The notes: generated by a model not told the origin, from the sequence alone. DNA of 64,000 nt from Cylicocyclus nassatus (GCA_958299035.1 CATQJL010000001.1:30987554-31051553), one strand, 5' to 3'; positions 45,339-57,905 are shown, counted from the first letter of the stretch. Numbers and translations: made by a program.

Positions 45339-46163
45339 CTAGGCTGTTTCAAAAGTTCTGTTCAATTTTCAATTGCCTTGTTTAACCGAAGCTATTTTCT
45401 TAGGATTTTGCAGTTATGGCATTGTCATAAACAGTGTCTAGAAGCACATTTCCTGCTCTTTCTATTGTTCCCTGACGGTGGGCAAATCAGCTTTCCAGCG
45501 ATGAAATTTCAAACCGCGAAGCAAAGTTTCCGAAGTGCAGTCATGCCTATGAAAAAGCTTGCATGAAGAAAACTTCCGCAGTATTCGTAAAGCTGAATGT
45601 GTAATATTTTACAATGGGTGAGGGCATAATGGGCTAATATAAGCACACTCTTTCTCTGATGTAAAAAATGTCTTAATTTTCCAATTTTTTCTAAAGGTAA
45701 AATACAAATTTAGTTATTCAAAAAGCAACAATCCACATTTAGCGACAGGTGATGCATTCAATATTGCATATGTTAGAGCAAAGCGAAAGCAAGCATGAAC
45801 CTTTGGCCAATTGGCTTTCTTTGTTTGCAACAGCAAAAAAAATCAATTTTGGAAAGTCGGCATATATTCGCACGCGGAGAGGGCTCAAATAATGGATTCT
45901 TTGATTTGCTCGCAGGAAATTTCTATGCAGAAAAGACAACTCAGTTTTTTTAGCCGCAAAAAAAACGCTGAAGTATAGGCCACTCAATGATGGCAGCTAA
46001 ATGTGTCTGACCATCCTCATATGGAAGCATGTGAGTCAAACTGGACCGTTTTTGAGAAAACCTTTTCATTAATCCAATCCATTTCAGTAAGGTTAATTTC
46101 CATTAACCTTCCCGAAAACCTTCCCATCAAATCCCATTATAATGATTTCGCAATCTTCGATTA
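45339..46163. other. Possible mariner-type end, then 0.8 kb without recognised gene
   Basis: CTAGGCTGTTTCAAAAGTTC at 45339 looks like a mariner-type terminus, but no matching right end was found. The rest has only short frames and no motif. Confidence 0.35.
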
Positions 46164-46165
46164 TA

Positions 46166-47776
46166 CAGTGACCGCCAAAAAGTTGCGGACAAGCCGTTCC
46201 CTTTATTCATCGCTCATTTTCGAATGAAAAACGAAGATGAAAAAATGATTGGATTGCATGAGGTGATAGAGCCTTTCAAGATCTACAATCTACACAATGC
46301 GCTTTCTGGAGAATATGTATTCTAAAAATCTTTTCTTTAGGTCTTTGTTCTAAGCGAAAACAGAGGTTTTCTTGATAGATAAGCAATTATATTATAGGAC
46401 TCACCTCTAAGCGAAAACAGAGGTTTTCTTGATAGATAAGCAATTATATTATAGGACTCACCGAGGACAATAATTAGGTAGTAGTTACTTCCAAAAAAAC
46501 CAAGCTTGAATTTTATTTTGATTTTCTTTCAGAAAATAACTTCTAATTATCGTTTTCAAGCCACATCTTTTTCACATGGAAACCTATTCGAAACATCCTA
46601 ACAAAACTTTTCAGATGAAATGGATGCTCTTTGCCATCCTCTATCATCGGAATTGTGCTAATGAGTTTCTTTGCCGAAAGTGACTCCTGAAATTGCCTGC
46701 ATATGACCCCATCTGCACCTCACACTGACTTGCACCGCTTTGCAGGCTTGTAGCTCGGCCAGGTCGCTCCACGATCCTGCAAGTAGACTCATTCGAACGA
46801 GTCTCGACGCGATGGTATGCAAATGAGCTGAGTTTGGAAAGTTCCGGAGATTACGCTGATGCGGTGAAAAGAGCAGTTTCAGAGGTAGGCTAAGCATTTT
46901 TCAGCTAAAGTTGAAGAAAGCTCCTTTCGCTACCAACTTTATCCTGAAAATTCAAAACTTTCAATTTTCTTGTAATAGATCCATTTCGAAGCTCTAAGAC
47001 TGTTCTGGTGTTCATAAGAGCCTTCACTCCAGTCACCTCTAAGGCTGCGCTTTTTCACCCCATCCGTATCCGGGATTGCTCAATCGAACTTATATGCATG
47101 CCATCGTGTCGAAGAAGTTACGCCCTTTCGAATGAACCCAACTACAGGCTCGTAGATTGCCTGACAGAAGGGTTACAAGCCTGCAAAGGTGCAAGTAAGT
47201 GGTGAGGCGCAGGTAGGGTCATGTGCACACATTGTCACGTGTCATTTTCAGCCGAGAAACTCATTAGCACACGTTCGATGATGGAGAATGGTAAAGAGCA
47301 TCTACTTTATCCAAAAAGCATTGCTTAGATGCCTTGAATAGGTTTCCATGTAAAGAAATTTGCTTTGAAAGAGAAATATAGAAGTTAATTTTTTTTGGAA
47401 AAACAAAACAAAATTCAAACTTGCGTTTTTTTTTTTGAATTAACCACTACGTGATTGTTGTCCTCGATGAGATCTATGATATAGTATGCTTACCTGTCCG
47501 GAAATCTGTTTTGCTCCAAAAAAGTCCTAAAAGAAGATTTTCGCGTACGAAGGATTATTTTCCGCGACATTGTGACGCGGCCATTTCCAGACTTTTTAGA
47601 AAAAGGTTTCTAAAATTTTTAATAATGTTTTCCAGAATGCGCAATGTATGGGTTGCAGCTCTTGATGAGCTCTATCAGAAATTGTAATCCAACCATTTTT
47701 TCATCTTTGTTTTCCATCCTAAAATAAACGCTGAAAAAAGGAGGGCAACTTGTCCTCAACTTTTTGGCGGTCACTG
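46166..47776. mobile_element. Tc1-type foldback element, 1.6 kb
   Basis: Its ends are CAGTGACCGCCAAAAAGTTG and the inverse, flanked by TA (46164-46165 and 47777-47778). The arms are inverted over several hundred bases (for example GCAGGCTTGTAGC at 46741 against 47175). There is no transposase frame. Confidence 0.82.
46350..46461 (+). repeat. Perfect 56-bp tandem duplication
   Basis: CTAAGCGAAAACAGAGG...GGACTCACC occurs twice without a spacer (46350-46405 and 46406-46461), inside the left arm of the Tc1-type foldback. Confidence 0.9.
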
Positions 47777-47778
47777 TA

Positions 47779-48717
47779 CATGCGCTCGTCATTTGAAATT
47801 CGTACGTAGAGTTGCTCTATCACTTTCGCTAGAGATTACAAGAAAACTAGCAAAATGAGAAAAACCTTGAGATTCAATGCACTACGATCGGTATGGCTAA
47901 CGAATGTATGAAGAGCAAACAAAGCATGTAGAGTTTTCTGTATCTAATCACTAAAAATTACAAATTTGGGAGCAAAAGTTTCGCTCGCGCAGTTAGCCTT
48001 TAAACAAAGATGCTTTTCGAAGTACAAGTAATGGATAGAGAATGCAGTATTGAATGATGATAGTTGATTAGCCACAGGTCTTTAACATTTGTTTGTCCTT
48101 TGGAGAAGGACAGATTCATACAGAGGTTTCAAAGCTGCGAAGTGTGCAAGCAATCACCTCGTTCAATGGTGCCATCAAGCCTCGATGGTTTTTCGTGGAG
48201 AAAGGAGAGCTTCAAGAAAAGGTCCGCGTATTCGAGATGAATTATTGGTGCGGTTGCTACAAGGTACTGAAGTTGTAACCGAAACAAAGAGTGCGCTGAG
48301 CTAAGAGCACAACCAAGGCACACTGTTGTTCAAACGACTACGTCTTCATGGATCTTTTTCCTATAGACAGCGTTTACATGCCGTGCTCAGGCATCGTGGC
48401 AACGCCAAAGCCGGGATAATCAGTATACTCTTCCCAAACAAAAGCTCCTTTAACTCCGCTATAATATGACAAAGTCCCATCAACATTTTTACATGCACTT
48501 TAAGGTATTGAATTTGAGAAAAAAAAAGTTTGTTAGGCGAGGAACCCGCGCCATTGTCATTGGTCACTTCTAACATGGAGCGTTGCACGATCATCTTGAG
48601 GTATAAGCGACTGCATATTGGAAGATGCGCCTCGCCGAGCTGAGTTGAATGGTACTCTTATATATAGAATTCATGAATTTTGGAACAAGATAAGGTCTTT
48701 TTTTATAAAAAGTTAGG
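47779..48717. other. 0.9 kb without a supported gene
   Basis: Overlapping short frames at 48089-48323 on both strands have no recognisable content. No RNA or repeat signal was seen. Confidence 0.4.
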
Positions 48718-48830
48718 CGTTGCGCGACAAAGTTAGGCGACAAATGCCGCTTTTCCGCCGACTTTTGTCGCGCGACGCGGCGTTTGTCACCTAACTGCGG
48801 CGGCGCCGCGTAAGTTAAGTGCCGCCGCCA
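48718..48830. repeat. GC-rich compound hairpin
   Basis: GTTAGGCGACAAATGCCGC (48732-48750) is mirrored at 48777-48795 with two changes. CGTTGCGCGACAA (48719-48731) is mirrored by TTGTCGCGCGACG (48765-48777). The alternative stems compete. The block lies in AT-rich DNA and ends in GCCGCCGCC and a T run. Confidence 0.6.
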
Positions 48831-51144
48831 TTTTTTTTTTCACAAATTACGGGTGGTATTGTATTTGCTCTGACCGAGCACGCTTATAAACAACACTATA
48901 GAAGCTTTCCGTTAGCACAATTAATTTTGTTTCACATTTTTACAAAAGAATGGAATCTATCAAAACACGCCTAAACAGTAGACCACTACGTATAAATTTT
49001 CTGTCAGGAGACAAAGAGAGACAAAAATATAACGTTTGATTCATTGTTTTTGGTGGCACGCTAAATATACATCAATAATCAATTCAGTCAATCAATACTC
49101 GTCACATATCGCACGTGACGATGAATTTCCAAAACAGGAAAGTTGAGAAAGCCAGGTTTTGAAACGAAATGCAAATGGCATGGTTTTTGAAAGGTGAATA
49201 AAGCTCAGAGCTCAGTGACTAGAAGGGCTGAAATGGTACAGAAGACGGATTTCGGGCTGACAGTTTCTCCACATGACAGTTTTGATTATACGCAGCTTAT
49301 TAGTATTGGCCACTGCTTACAAATCCTTTATCAGTCGTTTTGGCGACCTTGGAGGAACAATTTGGGGAAGTGTAGCATGCCACATAACTCTCAAGAAGTT
49401 ACTAATACTTCAGTAAATACTAATCATAACTTGTAAAAATGTGCTGATTGAAGGAATTGTTTACATTTGCCTGTTGTGAATTTTCGTTTCTCACAAATTT
49501 TGTGGAGCGAGCTGTAGCCATACTGTTGAGTCCAATCTTGCGCAGGATATGCCGCCAGTATATATAGGGTCCCTAATTACAAGGACGAGCCCATCCGATA
49601 AACGGAGCCTCAAAAATTTGGCAGTCAATAGTTCAATACGGCTTTTAACCAACACTAGTTCGGTAACCAAACATTTGTAAAGCTGTGGATTGTGGGAAAG
49701 GTAAATTTGCATGCATGAACTTTGGCCGAAAGATTGACAAGGAATTTTTCTACAAAAACGGCACCGAAGAAGAATGATTGCGTAGATCATTAGTTTGTCA
49801 TCGTCGACCTATCAAACTAACAAGGGAATTGTATTCAGTCAAAGTAGCTCTCCTGAATTTTTACACCATTTTGTAGACCACTGAATCTGATTTCAGATCT
49901 GTCCCTGCTACCTGCTATGTGCCTGAGTACGCCGAGAGTTGTGCGCATTTTTTGCAGCTAAAGATCATTGCAGGATCAAGATAAAATCAATTTTCTCCAT
50001 CTCTACAGCAGGCAAGTCGCGCAGCTTCAAATTTTTTTAGAATTAATTTTTACTAGTTTTGCGCTAATTTCGCGTTCAGTGTCGCAACACATTTATGAAT
50101 CGGCGTCTGCAGGCGAGCAGCTGATAAAGAAGGTAGATTTGACATCAAAGTTTAGTGCTTTTTCAAGTAAGATTGCATCTGAAAAGCCCCTTACGCTAGA
50201 TACACTTCCATTGCGAGAGATTTCTATTTGGAGATGTGGCGCACGGCTTTATCGTATGATAGGCTACGCAAAGCGCTCTGCCTGTTTATAAGAACAAATT
50301 TATCAGATCTTGACGTCATACCATTGTTTTTTGTACTCCCTCGCTGTCAAAAAATTGTCGTGAGCGGCCACAACTCTGTTTCTACACGCGAGGAGCCGAT
50401 GTATGACGACAATCAAACCATGAAAATTTCATTATCAACCCAGATTCGCTTTTGTTTTGCTTCAGCAAAATTTGGCTTTCATGCCTCACCATGTTTTACA
50501 ATACCGGTTCACTTCTTGTCTCAAAAGCGAAGTCCACTCTGCCTGCAAGACTTCCGCGCCGAGCCAATGCGGTCAAATTTCGCGAAAAATGCAGGCGAAT
50601 CAAACTTTCGTGGAATAGTTACAGCTCTCTCCTAAATCTTTGCTAGAAGGCTATGTTTGCGAAGGCCACAATATTCGTAAACAGCGTTTCCGAAAACCTC
50701 TATGAGCGAAGTTTTCTTGCATCGAAGATCTCAACATTTTGACTAAAACTTCAGGGTGTAAAACGAGAAAATCAAATAACCCGAACTTTCTGAAAACTTG
50801 CTCATAGAGTTTGGCTAGAATTGGGTGGTCGGGACAACGCGAGTTTTGCGTGATTCAGCAGCTTCTCTATCCCTTTGAAAAAGAGTCCTCCGGCTGCTTT
50901 TTCGCGCTTAATAATCTACGGAAACAGCACTATCATATAGCGCTTCTCTCATATTTTATGTGTGATGCGCATTGCGTTATAACTTTGCGAAACGACCGTA
51001 GAATAATTCGAAAAAATGGAAACGGAATGTCAGACACATGCTGTATATTAAAAGATGCGCCTTGTAGTACAATGTAATTCTTTAGAATATATTCACTACG
51101 AAAGAAGTTATGGCGCTGTGTAGTGTGGACTCGCGTGAATCCTC
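48831..51144. other. 2.3 kb with no recognised gene or element
   Basis: The longest frames are 49491-49790 (-), 49968-50291 (+) and 50228-50635 (+, 135 codons). None shows a domain or a convincing splice pattern. No terminal repeats were seen. It could be intergenic or intronic host DNA. Confidence 0.4.
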
Positions 51145-51191
51145 GAAATTTCTCGGAATTCCAGGAATTTCGCGGAATTCCGAGAAATTTC
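51145..51191. repeat. Perfect 18-bp inverted repeat with 11-base loop
   Basis: GAAATTTCTCGGAATTCC (51145-51162) is perfectly mirrored at 51174-51191. Further GGAATT and GAAATTTC pieces surround it. It is followed by AT-rich DNA without a T run, so it is not a bacterial-type terminator. Confidence 0.8.
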
Positions 51192-51683
51192 TAGAAATCG
51201 AAACATTCATTAAAATTTTTCACGCTATGTGAGCCGTATTGTATGTCTAGCTAGTTTTTGCACCACGCTGGAATTTCAATTAATGTTGAGAGATATCTCT
51301 TTCTTGAAAATTGCTATTATCCCTTTGCCATACGGCAACCAACAACATTCTTTCATAGGTAGCCAGTGTTTAGTTAGAAGTGTTCCCAGCATCCTTAGAA
51401 AATTACAATGTGGTTGGCTTTCTTGATCAACCCCGGACCGTTGTTAGCTAGGGATGCGGTAGATGCTACATTCTTCACCATCTCCAGTAGTGACTGTTAA
51501 GCTTTCATTATCTTGAGAGGAGGCAAACAATTTGATGAATTTATATAAGAGCCGGCAAAACAAGCGAAAAGTGGCCGGTGCTCGCCGCCGTGGTCTAAAA
51601 CATATGAGTGCAAAGTTGCGTTGACTCACATGCTTAAGTTTCTGTTCTAAACACGGGAATGGTTCAATCACAAACTTTTAGTT

Positions 51684-52073
51684 TTATAAGAATAAAGATT
51701 GGACTTCACTCACAACCGCAATTGAGATGAATGTATTCAAGCTACCCCATATGTTTGAAACATACTCTCTTTGCAGTATAGGTACTACATTCGTAAAGGT
51801 CCAGTTTATGACAATTTCTCTCATTGGTCTTGCTCGTTCTCGGAACTCCAAGTGCAAGCTCACTTTTGGACGTTCTGCAAGGAAATTCACCGTCTTAGTC
51901 TTGTAAGTCTGTAGTAAGATTTTACCGTAAGGGTTCAGAACCATAAGGTAGTAACGACATCCACCAATATACGTGTAATTTCCGCTGTCGGAGGAATTCA
52001 CCTCTTTAGAAATATTGCCATCGCCCTCGAATTCCCAACCACGTTTTCCAAAAACAGTATGTATAAAATCCAC
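51684..52073 (-). CDS. Possible exon, unrecognised protein
   Basis: This is an open frame of 129 codons on the minus strand. Upstream, nematode-like 3' splice sites precede it (TTTGTGTTTCTAG near 52100 and TTTGTGATTTAG near 52078). The translation begins MDFIHTVFGKRGWEFEGDG and contains SSDSGNYTYIGGCRYYLMVL, then a basic stretch and a hydrophobic end. No domain is recognised. Length and acceptor sites make it a better exon candidate than other frames nearby, but there is no homology evidence. Donor candidates (GGTAAAATC, GTGAGTGAAG) lie within it, so the true exon may be shorter. Confidence 0.25.
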   Translation of the reverse strand: MDFIHTVFGKRGWEFEGDGNISKEVNSSDSGNYTYIGGCRYYLMVLNPYGKILLQTYKTKTVNFLAERPKVSLHLEFRERARPMREIVINWTFTNVVPILQREYVSNIWGSLNTFISIAVVSEVQSLFL

Positions 52074-52559
52074 TTTCTAAATCACAAATGCATTTATCTA
52101 GAAACACAAAATAAGTTAAATCTAAACACCTATGCACGTACATCTTCGCTGGAGAAAGGAGGAGATGTGAAGGGAGGTAACTTGTCGCACTAATGTCTCC
52201 ATTCTTTTTTTGTCTTTATCTTATAAACGTTCTTATGCCATGGTAAGTGAAATTAATGGTTGGAAAGGACATTACCATACGAGCTGTGATTATCCCTGTT
52301 TTGTGCCATTCTCTTAATGATCAACAGTGAATCAGCCCTTGTTTTCGAAGAATTTTATCTTTCCACCAAATCGAGTACATTGTAAAGCTGTACTGTGAAT
52401 CTATTATGGCATCTTTGTAGCGAGAAAGTCAATTCTCAATTCTGGAAGCTTCCACTGTTCGCAAATTGAAGTTCTTTTAGAAACTCCATCTTTATATTAA
52501 CAATTATATTAACACTGCAAGCCGTGGTAGGGCAACGAATTCGAACGAGTCCGAGAGGG

Positions 52560-53258
52560 ATCAGCTAATTGCCCAGCTGCACTCGATAATCGTGAACTAA
52601 GCATCTGACGCTCCCCCTGTTTGAGAAACTGTTGACGTTTTCAATACAGACCCAAATACCATTGTGGAAGCAGAGAAAAGATGCAGGTCCTTGGTCATCT
52701 GTGGTGTCGACGAAGCGAGGAATGATGCTGCTCCCTCTGAGAAGCAGAAACATACTGATACAGCTGTTTCAAAAATCCTTCATGTTTTTGAAGTGGAAGC
52801 TCGCCCAACGAAAGTGTACCGCATGGGCTCCTCCACTTCAGGGAGACCTAGACTCCTAAGTATTTTTTGCCCTCGCAACGATTTGTCTTCAAAGCATTAC
52901 GGAATGCTGCGAAACTACGCTCCTTAGAGACGGTCACAACCAAATCTTTATAAGAAGGTCGATGACCCGAGAGGAACGCGCTAGAGACAAAGAGTTGCGA
53001 AAAAAAGCACATGAAATGAATCTAGAGCATAATGGCGTAAAAATGTATGTGGTGTATAGAAATGAGGTAGTTAAGGCTTCTGATATTCCAAACATAGGAA
53101 GCATCTCTTTCAAAAAACTGAAATTGTTTGCTTCAGATAAATTTTTATGCCTTTTGTTTAATGCCAGAAGCTCACCAACAAATTTCTTGAGCTACATCAC
53201 CTCCTTTTTTGTATAAAACCTATGAGTGTTTATTACTGGGAGTTGGCTAACATCGAAT
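52560..53258 (+). pseudogene. CR1-like LINE: ORF1 end and start of endonuclease (fragment)
   Basis: The frame around 52664-52927 contains RSLVICGVDEARNDAAPSEK, then VSKILHVFEVEARPTKVYRM and GRPRLL, the pattern of CR1/jockey-type LINE ORF1 proteins. After a frameshift, 52962-53216 reads MTREERARDKELRKKAHEMN and YVVYRNEVVKASDIPNIGSI, the usual end of that protein. It then gives LLFNARSS, like the start of the apurinic endonuclease. A further frame at 53226-53252 gives VFITGSWLT, matching the ITETWL endonuclease motif. At least three frame changes are needed. The match stops at about 53258, where a foldback element begins. Confidence 0.7.
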
Positions 53259-53265
53259 GTTTCTC

Positions 53266-54388
53266 ATACCCTCGATACATAGAGCCACGTACTCTGGTAA
53301 CCTTCACTTTGAGGGCTATGAGGGAACACAACCTTCACCTGGAAAAATAACAGAAGTCATCCGGGGCGAAACCCCGGATGTTATTATTCTGACTACATGG
53401 GAACGAATGTTAATGAAGTAAATATAGGGAATAATATCTTTAATCTCAGCGAAACCGAGAATTTGCGTTTTCATTGCCTTTTTTACGTTAGAAAGGAGGT
53501 TTATGTGAAATTTTCGCCAGAATTCAGGACTAAATTCCTTAGCTAACCTCTCATTTGACTAAAATAGAGTTTCAGAAGTTTAGGAAAGCTGTTGGAGTCA
53601 AACAAAAACGAGAAACTGCGCTTAAATTTGCGCAGAGAGTCGCGCACGAAAACGCCAGTTTATCACGTTAATGAGTGACTTTCAAAATTTGGGACGTTGT
53701 CAGTTCTCCTCGTCGTGTTATGACGATCAGAATGATATATAATGTTGCAGGGTTTTGTTGAGACCCCGCGGAGATCTACGACCAGAGCCAAATGCCCCGC
53801 GCCCCGCGTTTGGGGTAGCGAGGTAGCGCGCAGCGTGCGGAGACGCAGACGAGCAGCGGAGACAGACCAGAGCCAACGGGGTTTGGCTCTGATCGTAGAT
53901 CTCCGCGGGGACGCAACGAAACACTGCAACATCATATATTGTTCTGATCGTCATGACACGACGAGGAGAATGACAACGTCCCAAGCTTTAAAAATCACTC
54001 TTTAACAAGATAGGCCAGCGTTTTCGTGCGCGATTCTCTGCGCAAGTGCAGTTTCTCTTTTTTTGACTACAATAGCTTTTCTAAACTTCTGAAACTCGAT
54101 TTTGGTCAAATGGGTTAACTGAGAAATTTTGTCCTGAATTCTGGCGAAAATTCCAAAGAAACCTTTTTAACGTAAAAAAGGCTATGAAAACGCAAATTCG
54201 GTTTCGCTGAGATAACCCAAAGGGTTATTCCCTACATTTGCTTCATTAACATTCGTTTCGATATAGTCAGGATAATAACATCAGGGGCAAAGCCCCGGAT
54301 GACTGTTTTTTTTTCAGGCGAAGGTTGTGTTCCCTCATAGCCCTCAAAGTTACCAGAGTACGTGGCTTTATGTATCGAGGATATGGGT
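53266..54388. mobile_element. Foldback element inserted in the LINE
   Basis: The arms 53266-53800 and about 53880-54388 mirror each other (CCTCGATACAT...GTACTCTGG, CCGGGGCGAAACCCCGG, GAGATCTACGACCAGAGCCA). The loop region is GC-rich (CGCGCAGCGTGCGGAG). CACCTTCACTTTGAGGGC-like blocks recall the subterminal parts of the hAT elements. The termini and target duplication were not resolved. Confidence 0.7.
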
Positions 54389-54641
54389 AACCCCATTTTG
54401 GACATCGTTCTTGCTTCTCCAGGCCTTGTCTGCTTCGAGGGGACTTTACCTCCCCTTAGTGTACTGAATGCAATAGTCAAATTCACCTAAGAAATGCCAA
54501 AAATCAAGTAATGCGCAAATTTAATGCGGGATTTTGTCTGCTGATTTTGCTACCATCAATAGAATAATAGCAGCCATTATTTGGCTCCAAGTATTTGATT
54601 AGGTTGATACTGTTGTCTACTCAAGTTTTCTCGCAGTATTA

Positions 54642-55432
54642 TTAGGTTGGCGAATAATTTCTGTTACACTTTTTTTCGTAAAATTCTGGAAAGTTTCAGA
54701 AGTTCTCTAGAATCTTCAAAGTTGCTCCATATGTAGGTCACTGCAGGGCGTACACAACAGTATGACTGGTGCCGCACATGCACAATTAGTCAGCGACTTT
54801 AGGACAACTTTATAAGAACGCTCAAAATTGTCATTTTTTCTTTAATTTTTTCTCTGCGTCTATTGTGTTTTTTCTCTCCCATAATTTTTTCAGAACATAT
54901 TTCCGCATCCTCTCTTTTATGGTAGCAATTTGGGCCACTAGCACGCCAAAACAAGGGGTAAAAAACAACTCAAAAAATCAAAAATTAGTCGAAAATTTTT
55001 CTTTTTGTGTACATCGTGTAGGATTTGATACGTAAAGATTGGAAATAATTTTTGTAGTTCTTTAAAAGATGTTCTTCATGTCAAAATGCGAATGTGCGCT
55101 GACATGGCGCAACACGTAGCTCATGTGATCGTGTGCGGACATGATTGCGCCATCCCCCTATGTTCGCTAAAAACTATGGACCATACCCTGCCCGAATACC
55201 ACATCGCCCGGTCACTTCCCAATTACCTAGAAGAATGCCAACCCGCTGACAAATGTTCATAAAATGTACTCCCACCGATAAAGTGGTTTGCGTATGGACC
55301 GCCGATCTGACGGTACTGGCGGGTAGACCTTTGCACCCCGCCAACACTCCTCAAACATAAAAATTTTCAAAACTTTCCTAGATTTTCAAAAAATAAAAAT
55401 AAAAGTGTAACAGAAATTATCCGCCAACCTAT
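54642..55432. mobile_element. Mariner-type MITE, 0.8 kb
   Basis: It begins TTAGGTTGGCGAATAATTTC and ends ATTATCCGCCAACCTA, with TA at the left end and TTATA following at the right. The interior (GTTACACTTTT against AAAAGTGTAAC) is mirrored at both ends. No transposase was found. Confidence 0.78.
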
Positions 55433-55505
55433 TATACAATTTGGTTGAAACTTACGCCCACTGAAAAGGCATCACGGTTTTGTTATCAAATATCTTCCCC
55501 ATATA

Positions 55506-56269
55506 TTAGGTTGTCCGGAAATTAATGCTCGTTTTGAATTTCAACCGCAATAAGTCATGCACTTTTTATTTCTAAATAAGTTGCAAAGTACCATTCGATA
55601 AAGCAAAGCAAGCTCTACAAGAGGGCCATCTTGCTTTTGCAACAGCTCTCATCTACCTCGAGTTTTGAGCCAAAAACTAAAAAGACGCAGCAGCCCGAAA
55701 AATCGAAAAAAAATTGTAACTCAGTTCATAAAAATCCTACGAAAATTCTTACTTGCTCACGTAAACACTATCTAAATAAAACATCTATATACGCCTTTGC
55801 CGTATTTTTTCTTCTGTTAGGAATCAAGAAAACGGAAATTTTCATGCATTTGCCAAAGTGATGTTGTGCGATTCCCACATAGGTAGTTGTATACCACAAG
55901 CCTGTAGAAGTACAGACTCAAATTTTCAGTTCTCTACAAGCTTCAGTTCTCGAGAAATACCGAACATAGCTTTCCCTAGTTAGCTGGCCCAAGCTAAAAT
56001 CCAAATTTCTCGAGAACTAAAGCTTATAGAGAGCTGAAAATTTACGTTTGTACTTTTACAATTTTTTTTCGATTTTTCGGGCTGCTGAGTCTTTTTAGTT
56101 TTCGGCTTGAAACACGAGGTGGATCAGAACTGTTACTAAAGCAAGATCGCCATCTTGTAGAGCTTGCTTTGCTCTACCGAATGGTACTTTGCAACCTATT
56201 TAGATGTGAAAAGTGCATGACTTATTGCGGTTGAAATTCAAAACGGGCATTAATTTCCGGACAATCTAA
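55506..56269. mobile_element. Mariner-type foldback MITE, 0.76 kb
   Basis: It begins TTAGGTTGTCCGGAAATTAA and ends TTAATTTCCGGACAATCTAA, with TA on both sides. The arms extend far inward (AAAAGTGCATGACTTATTGC at both ends). LINE coding sequence resumes directly after its right end. Confidence 0.82.
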
Positions 56270-56271
56270 TA

Positions 56272-57235
56272 CTAAATCTTCTGCATCAAAATAGGAGACT
56301 CTTTCTCTCTAAAATTCCCACTAACTGTGAACAATACAAAACTGTTTGCCAGACCTTTTCTCATCATCTACAACGTTTTTGGGATTACAAACAAATAAAA
56401 GTGGCGAAGAATTATAACATGCGCGCTTTTTTAAAAATGATGAGCTATCGTATTTCCAAATCCAAAGTTGGTGCCGCTATTCTCGATGATGACGGGCACA
56501 CCCTACTCTCATTTTTAGAATATAATGCTTTTGAATGTTTCACAAGTGCTTTAGCACTTGCCTGGAAATTTCCCAGTTTGACTCTTTAAGTGGTAATGTG
56601 TTTCCCAATCCAGTTTTCTCTCATACTGAAGTATACATACGTTTAAATATGATCGAACCCTCGATGTCATGCGCTTCCAAGGACATATGGCCTTCTTCTA
56701 CAAGAAGTGCCCTGAAAGCCTTTCCTTGCCTTTAACGCATATCTTTATCATTTCTTTGATGACTGGGAATGTCCCAAGAATCCGGAAAAGAGCTATGGTT
56801 TTGCCCATGCCAAAGTGTGCATGGCAAAAAAGGATTCCGAGTTTAGGCCAATTAGCATTTTGCCCACGCTGTGCAAGATCATAGAAGAAATCTTGGCAAA
56901 CTATCCTAAAATAATGCTTAGAAAACCACCCTCTACCCGACGAACAACATGGATTCATACCCGGCTCCTCTACATCTACACAACTGGTAAAATGTTGCCA
57001 AGATTGGATTATGGCACTTAGTGAAGGCAAATCAGTTGATATTACATATTTCGACTTAAGTAAAGCATTCGATACTGTCAATCATATTGGGCTTCTCATA
57101 AAACTTGAGAGCATAGGCATTAGGAACCAATCTTCTAAGTTGGTTCGAATCATACCTATCTGAACAGACCTTTGAAGTTCTTTTCAAGGTCAAAAATCTA
57201 CAGCTAAACCTTGTACATCAGGGCCCGTAGTAATC
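56272..57235 (+). pseudogene. CR1-like LINE: reverse transcriptase part (fragment)
   Basis: From the edge of the MITE the translation gives LFLSKIPTNCEQYKTVCQTF and SYRISKSKVGAAILDDDGHT, the linker before the reverse transcriptase of CR1-like LINEs. It continues, with frame changes, to FFYKKCPESLSLPLTHIF, then EFRPISILPTLCKIIEEIL near 56840 and YFDLSKAFDTVNH (57047-57085), which holds the first catalytic Asp. HQGPVV follows near 57220. The YxDD region and everything after it is missing. Several frameshifts and stops are present. It is probably the continuation of the LINE at 52560-53258, although most of the endonuclease is missing. Confidence 0.75.
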
Positions 57236-57836
57236 CACCCTACCTGCCGACATCTCATGCCCTGAGGTCGCCCTGGTGTGGACTTGAGGTCCCTAAAATC
57301 TCAAACTACCTCCGGGGACCCCCAAGCCAGGCTGGTCATCTATTTTTTTGTGTTACGGTCCACTTTTGCTGTCGAAATAGTATGTAATTTGAAAGGAAAT
57401 CAAAAAAATGTCCTTGTTTGCCATTTATCTGGGAATTGTGAACCTGCCGGCAGGTTCACGATCTATTTTTGTCGAAATTTGAGATGCCATCTAGCTCGCA
57501 GTCTGCCGGCAGGTCAGAGAGTGCAGGAAATAGTGTGTAGTTTGTGGAGTGCGACCTGCTGGACGTAAAAATCTACTTTCCACCGAAAAACTATCATTTT
57601 TGACATTAAATGGGTTTTTCTCATCCAAAGTCTCGTGATATTACGAAACTAAAAGGACGTCATTTTCATTTTGCAATTGCTTTAAATGTCATTTGCAACA
57701 ATTTCGTCTCTCGCTCGCTCTTATCAATCAGCTGTCTTTTTAGGTCAGCGTCTATCACGCATTGTATCGATCATGCTCTCATACAGGCGCCACTTACGCA
57801 GCGTTCATATAATTGGTGCCGCAGACAACAAAAACT
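57236..57836. other. 0.6 kb with small palindromes, no gene
   Basis: CCTGCCGGCAGG (about 57442) and CTGCCGGCAGG (about 57501) are short perfect palindromes in otherwise plain sequence. The frames at 57278-57568 and 57610-57858 are unrecognised. Confidence 0.4.
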
Positions 57837-57905
57837 GAACGAATGGTCAAATGGTTAGTGCGGCGGCGTTAGGTTGACGCATGCAGGTTCGACGCGCGAT
57901 GCTGC
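57837..57905 (+). other. tRNA-like sequence
   Basis: TGGTCAAATGG (57844-57854) fits an A box. GGTTCGACGCG (57886-57896) fits the 5' half of a B box. Acceptor and T stems do not pair, so it is a tRNA-derived remnant at best. Confidence 0.3.
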
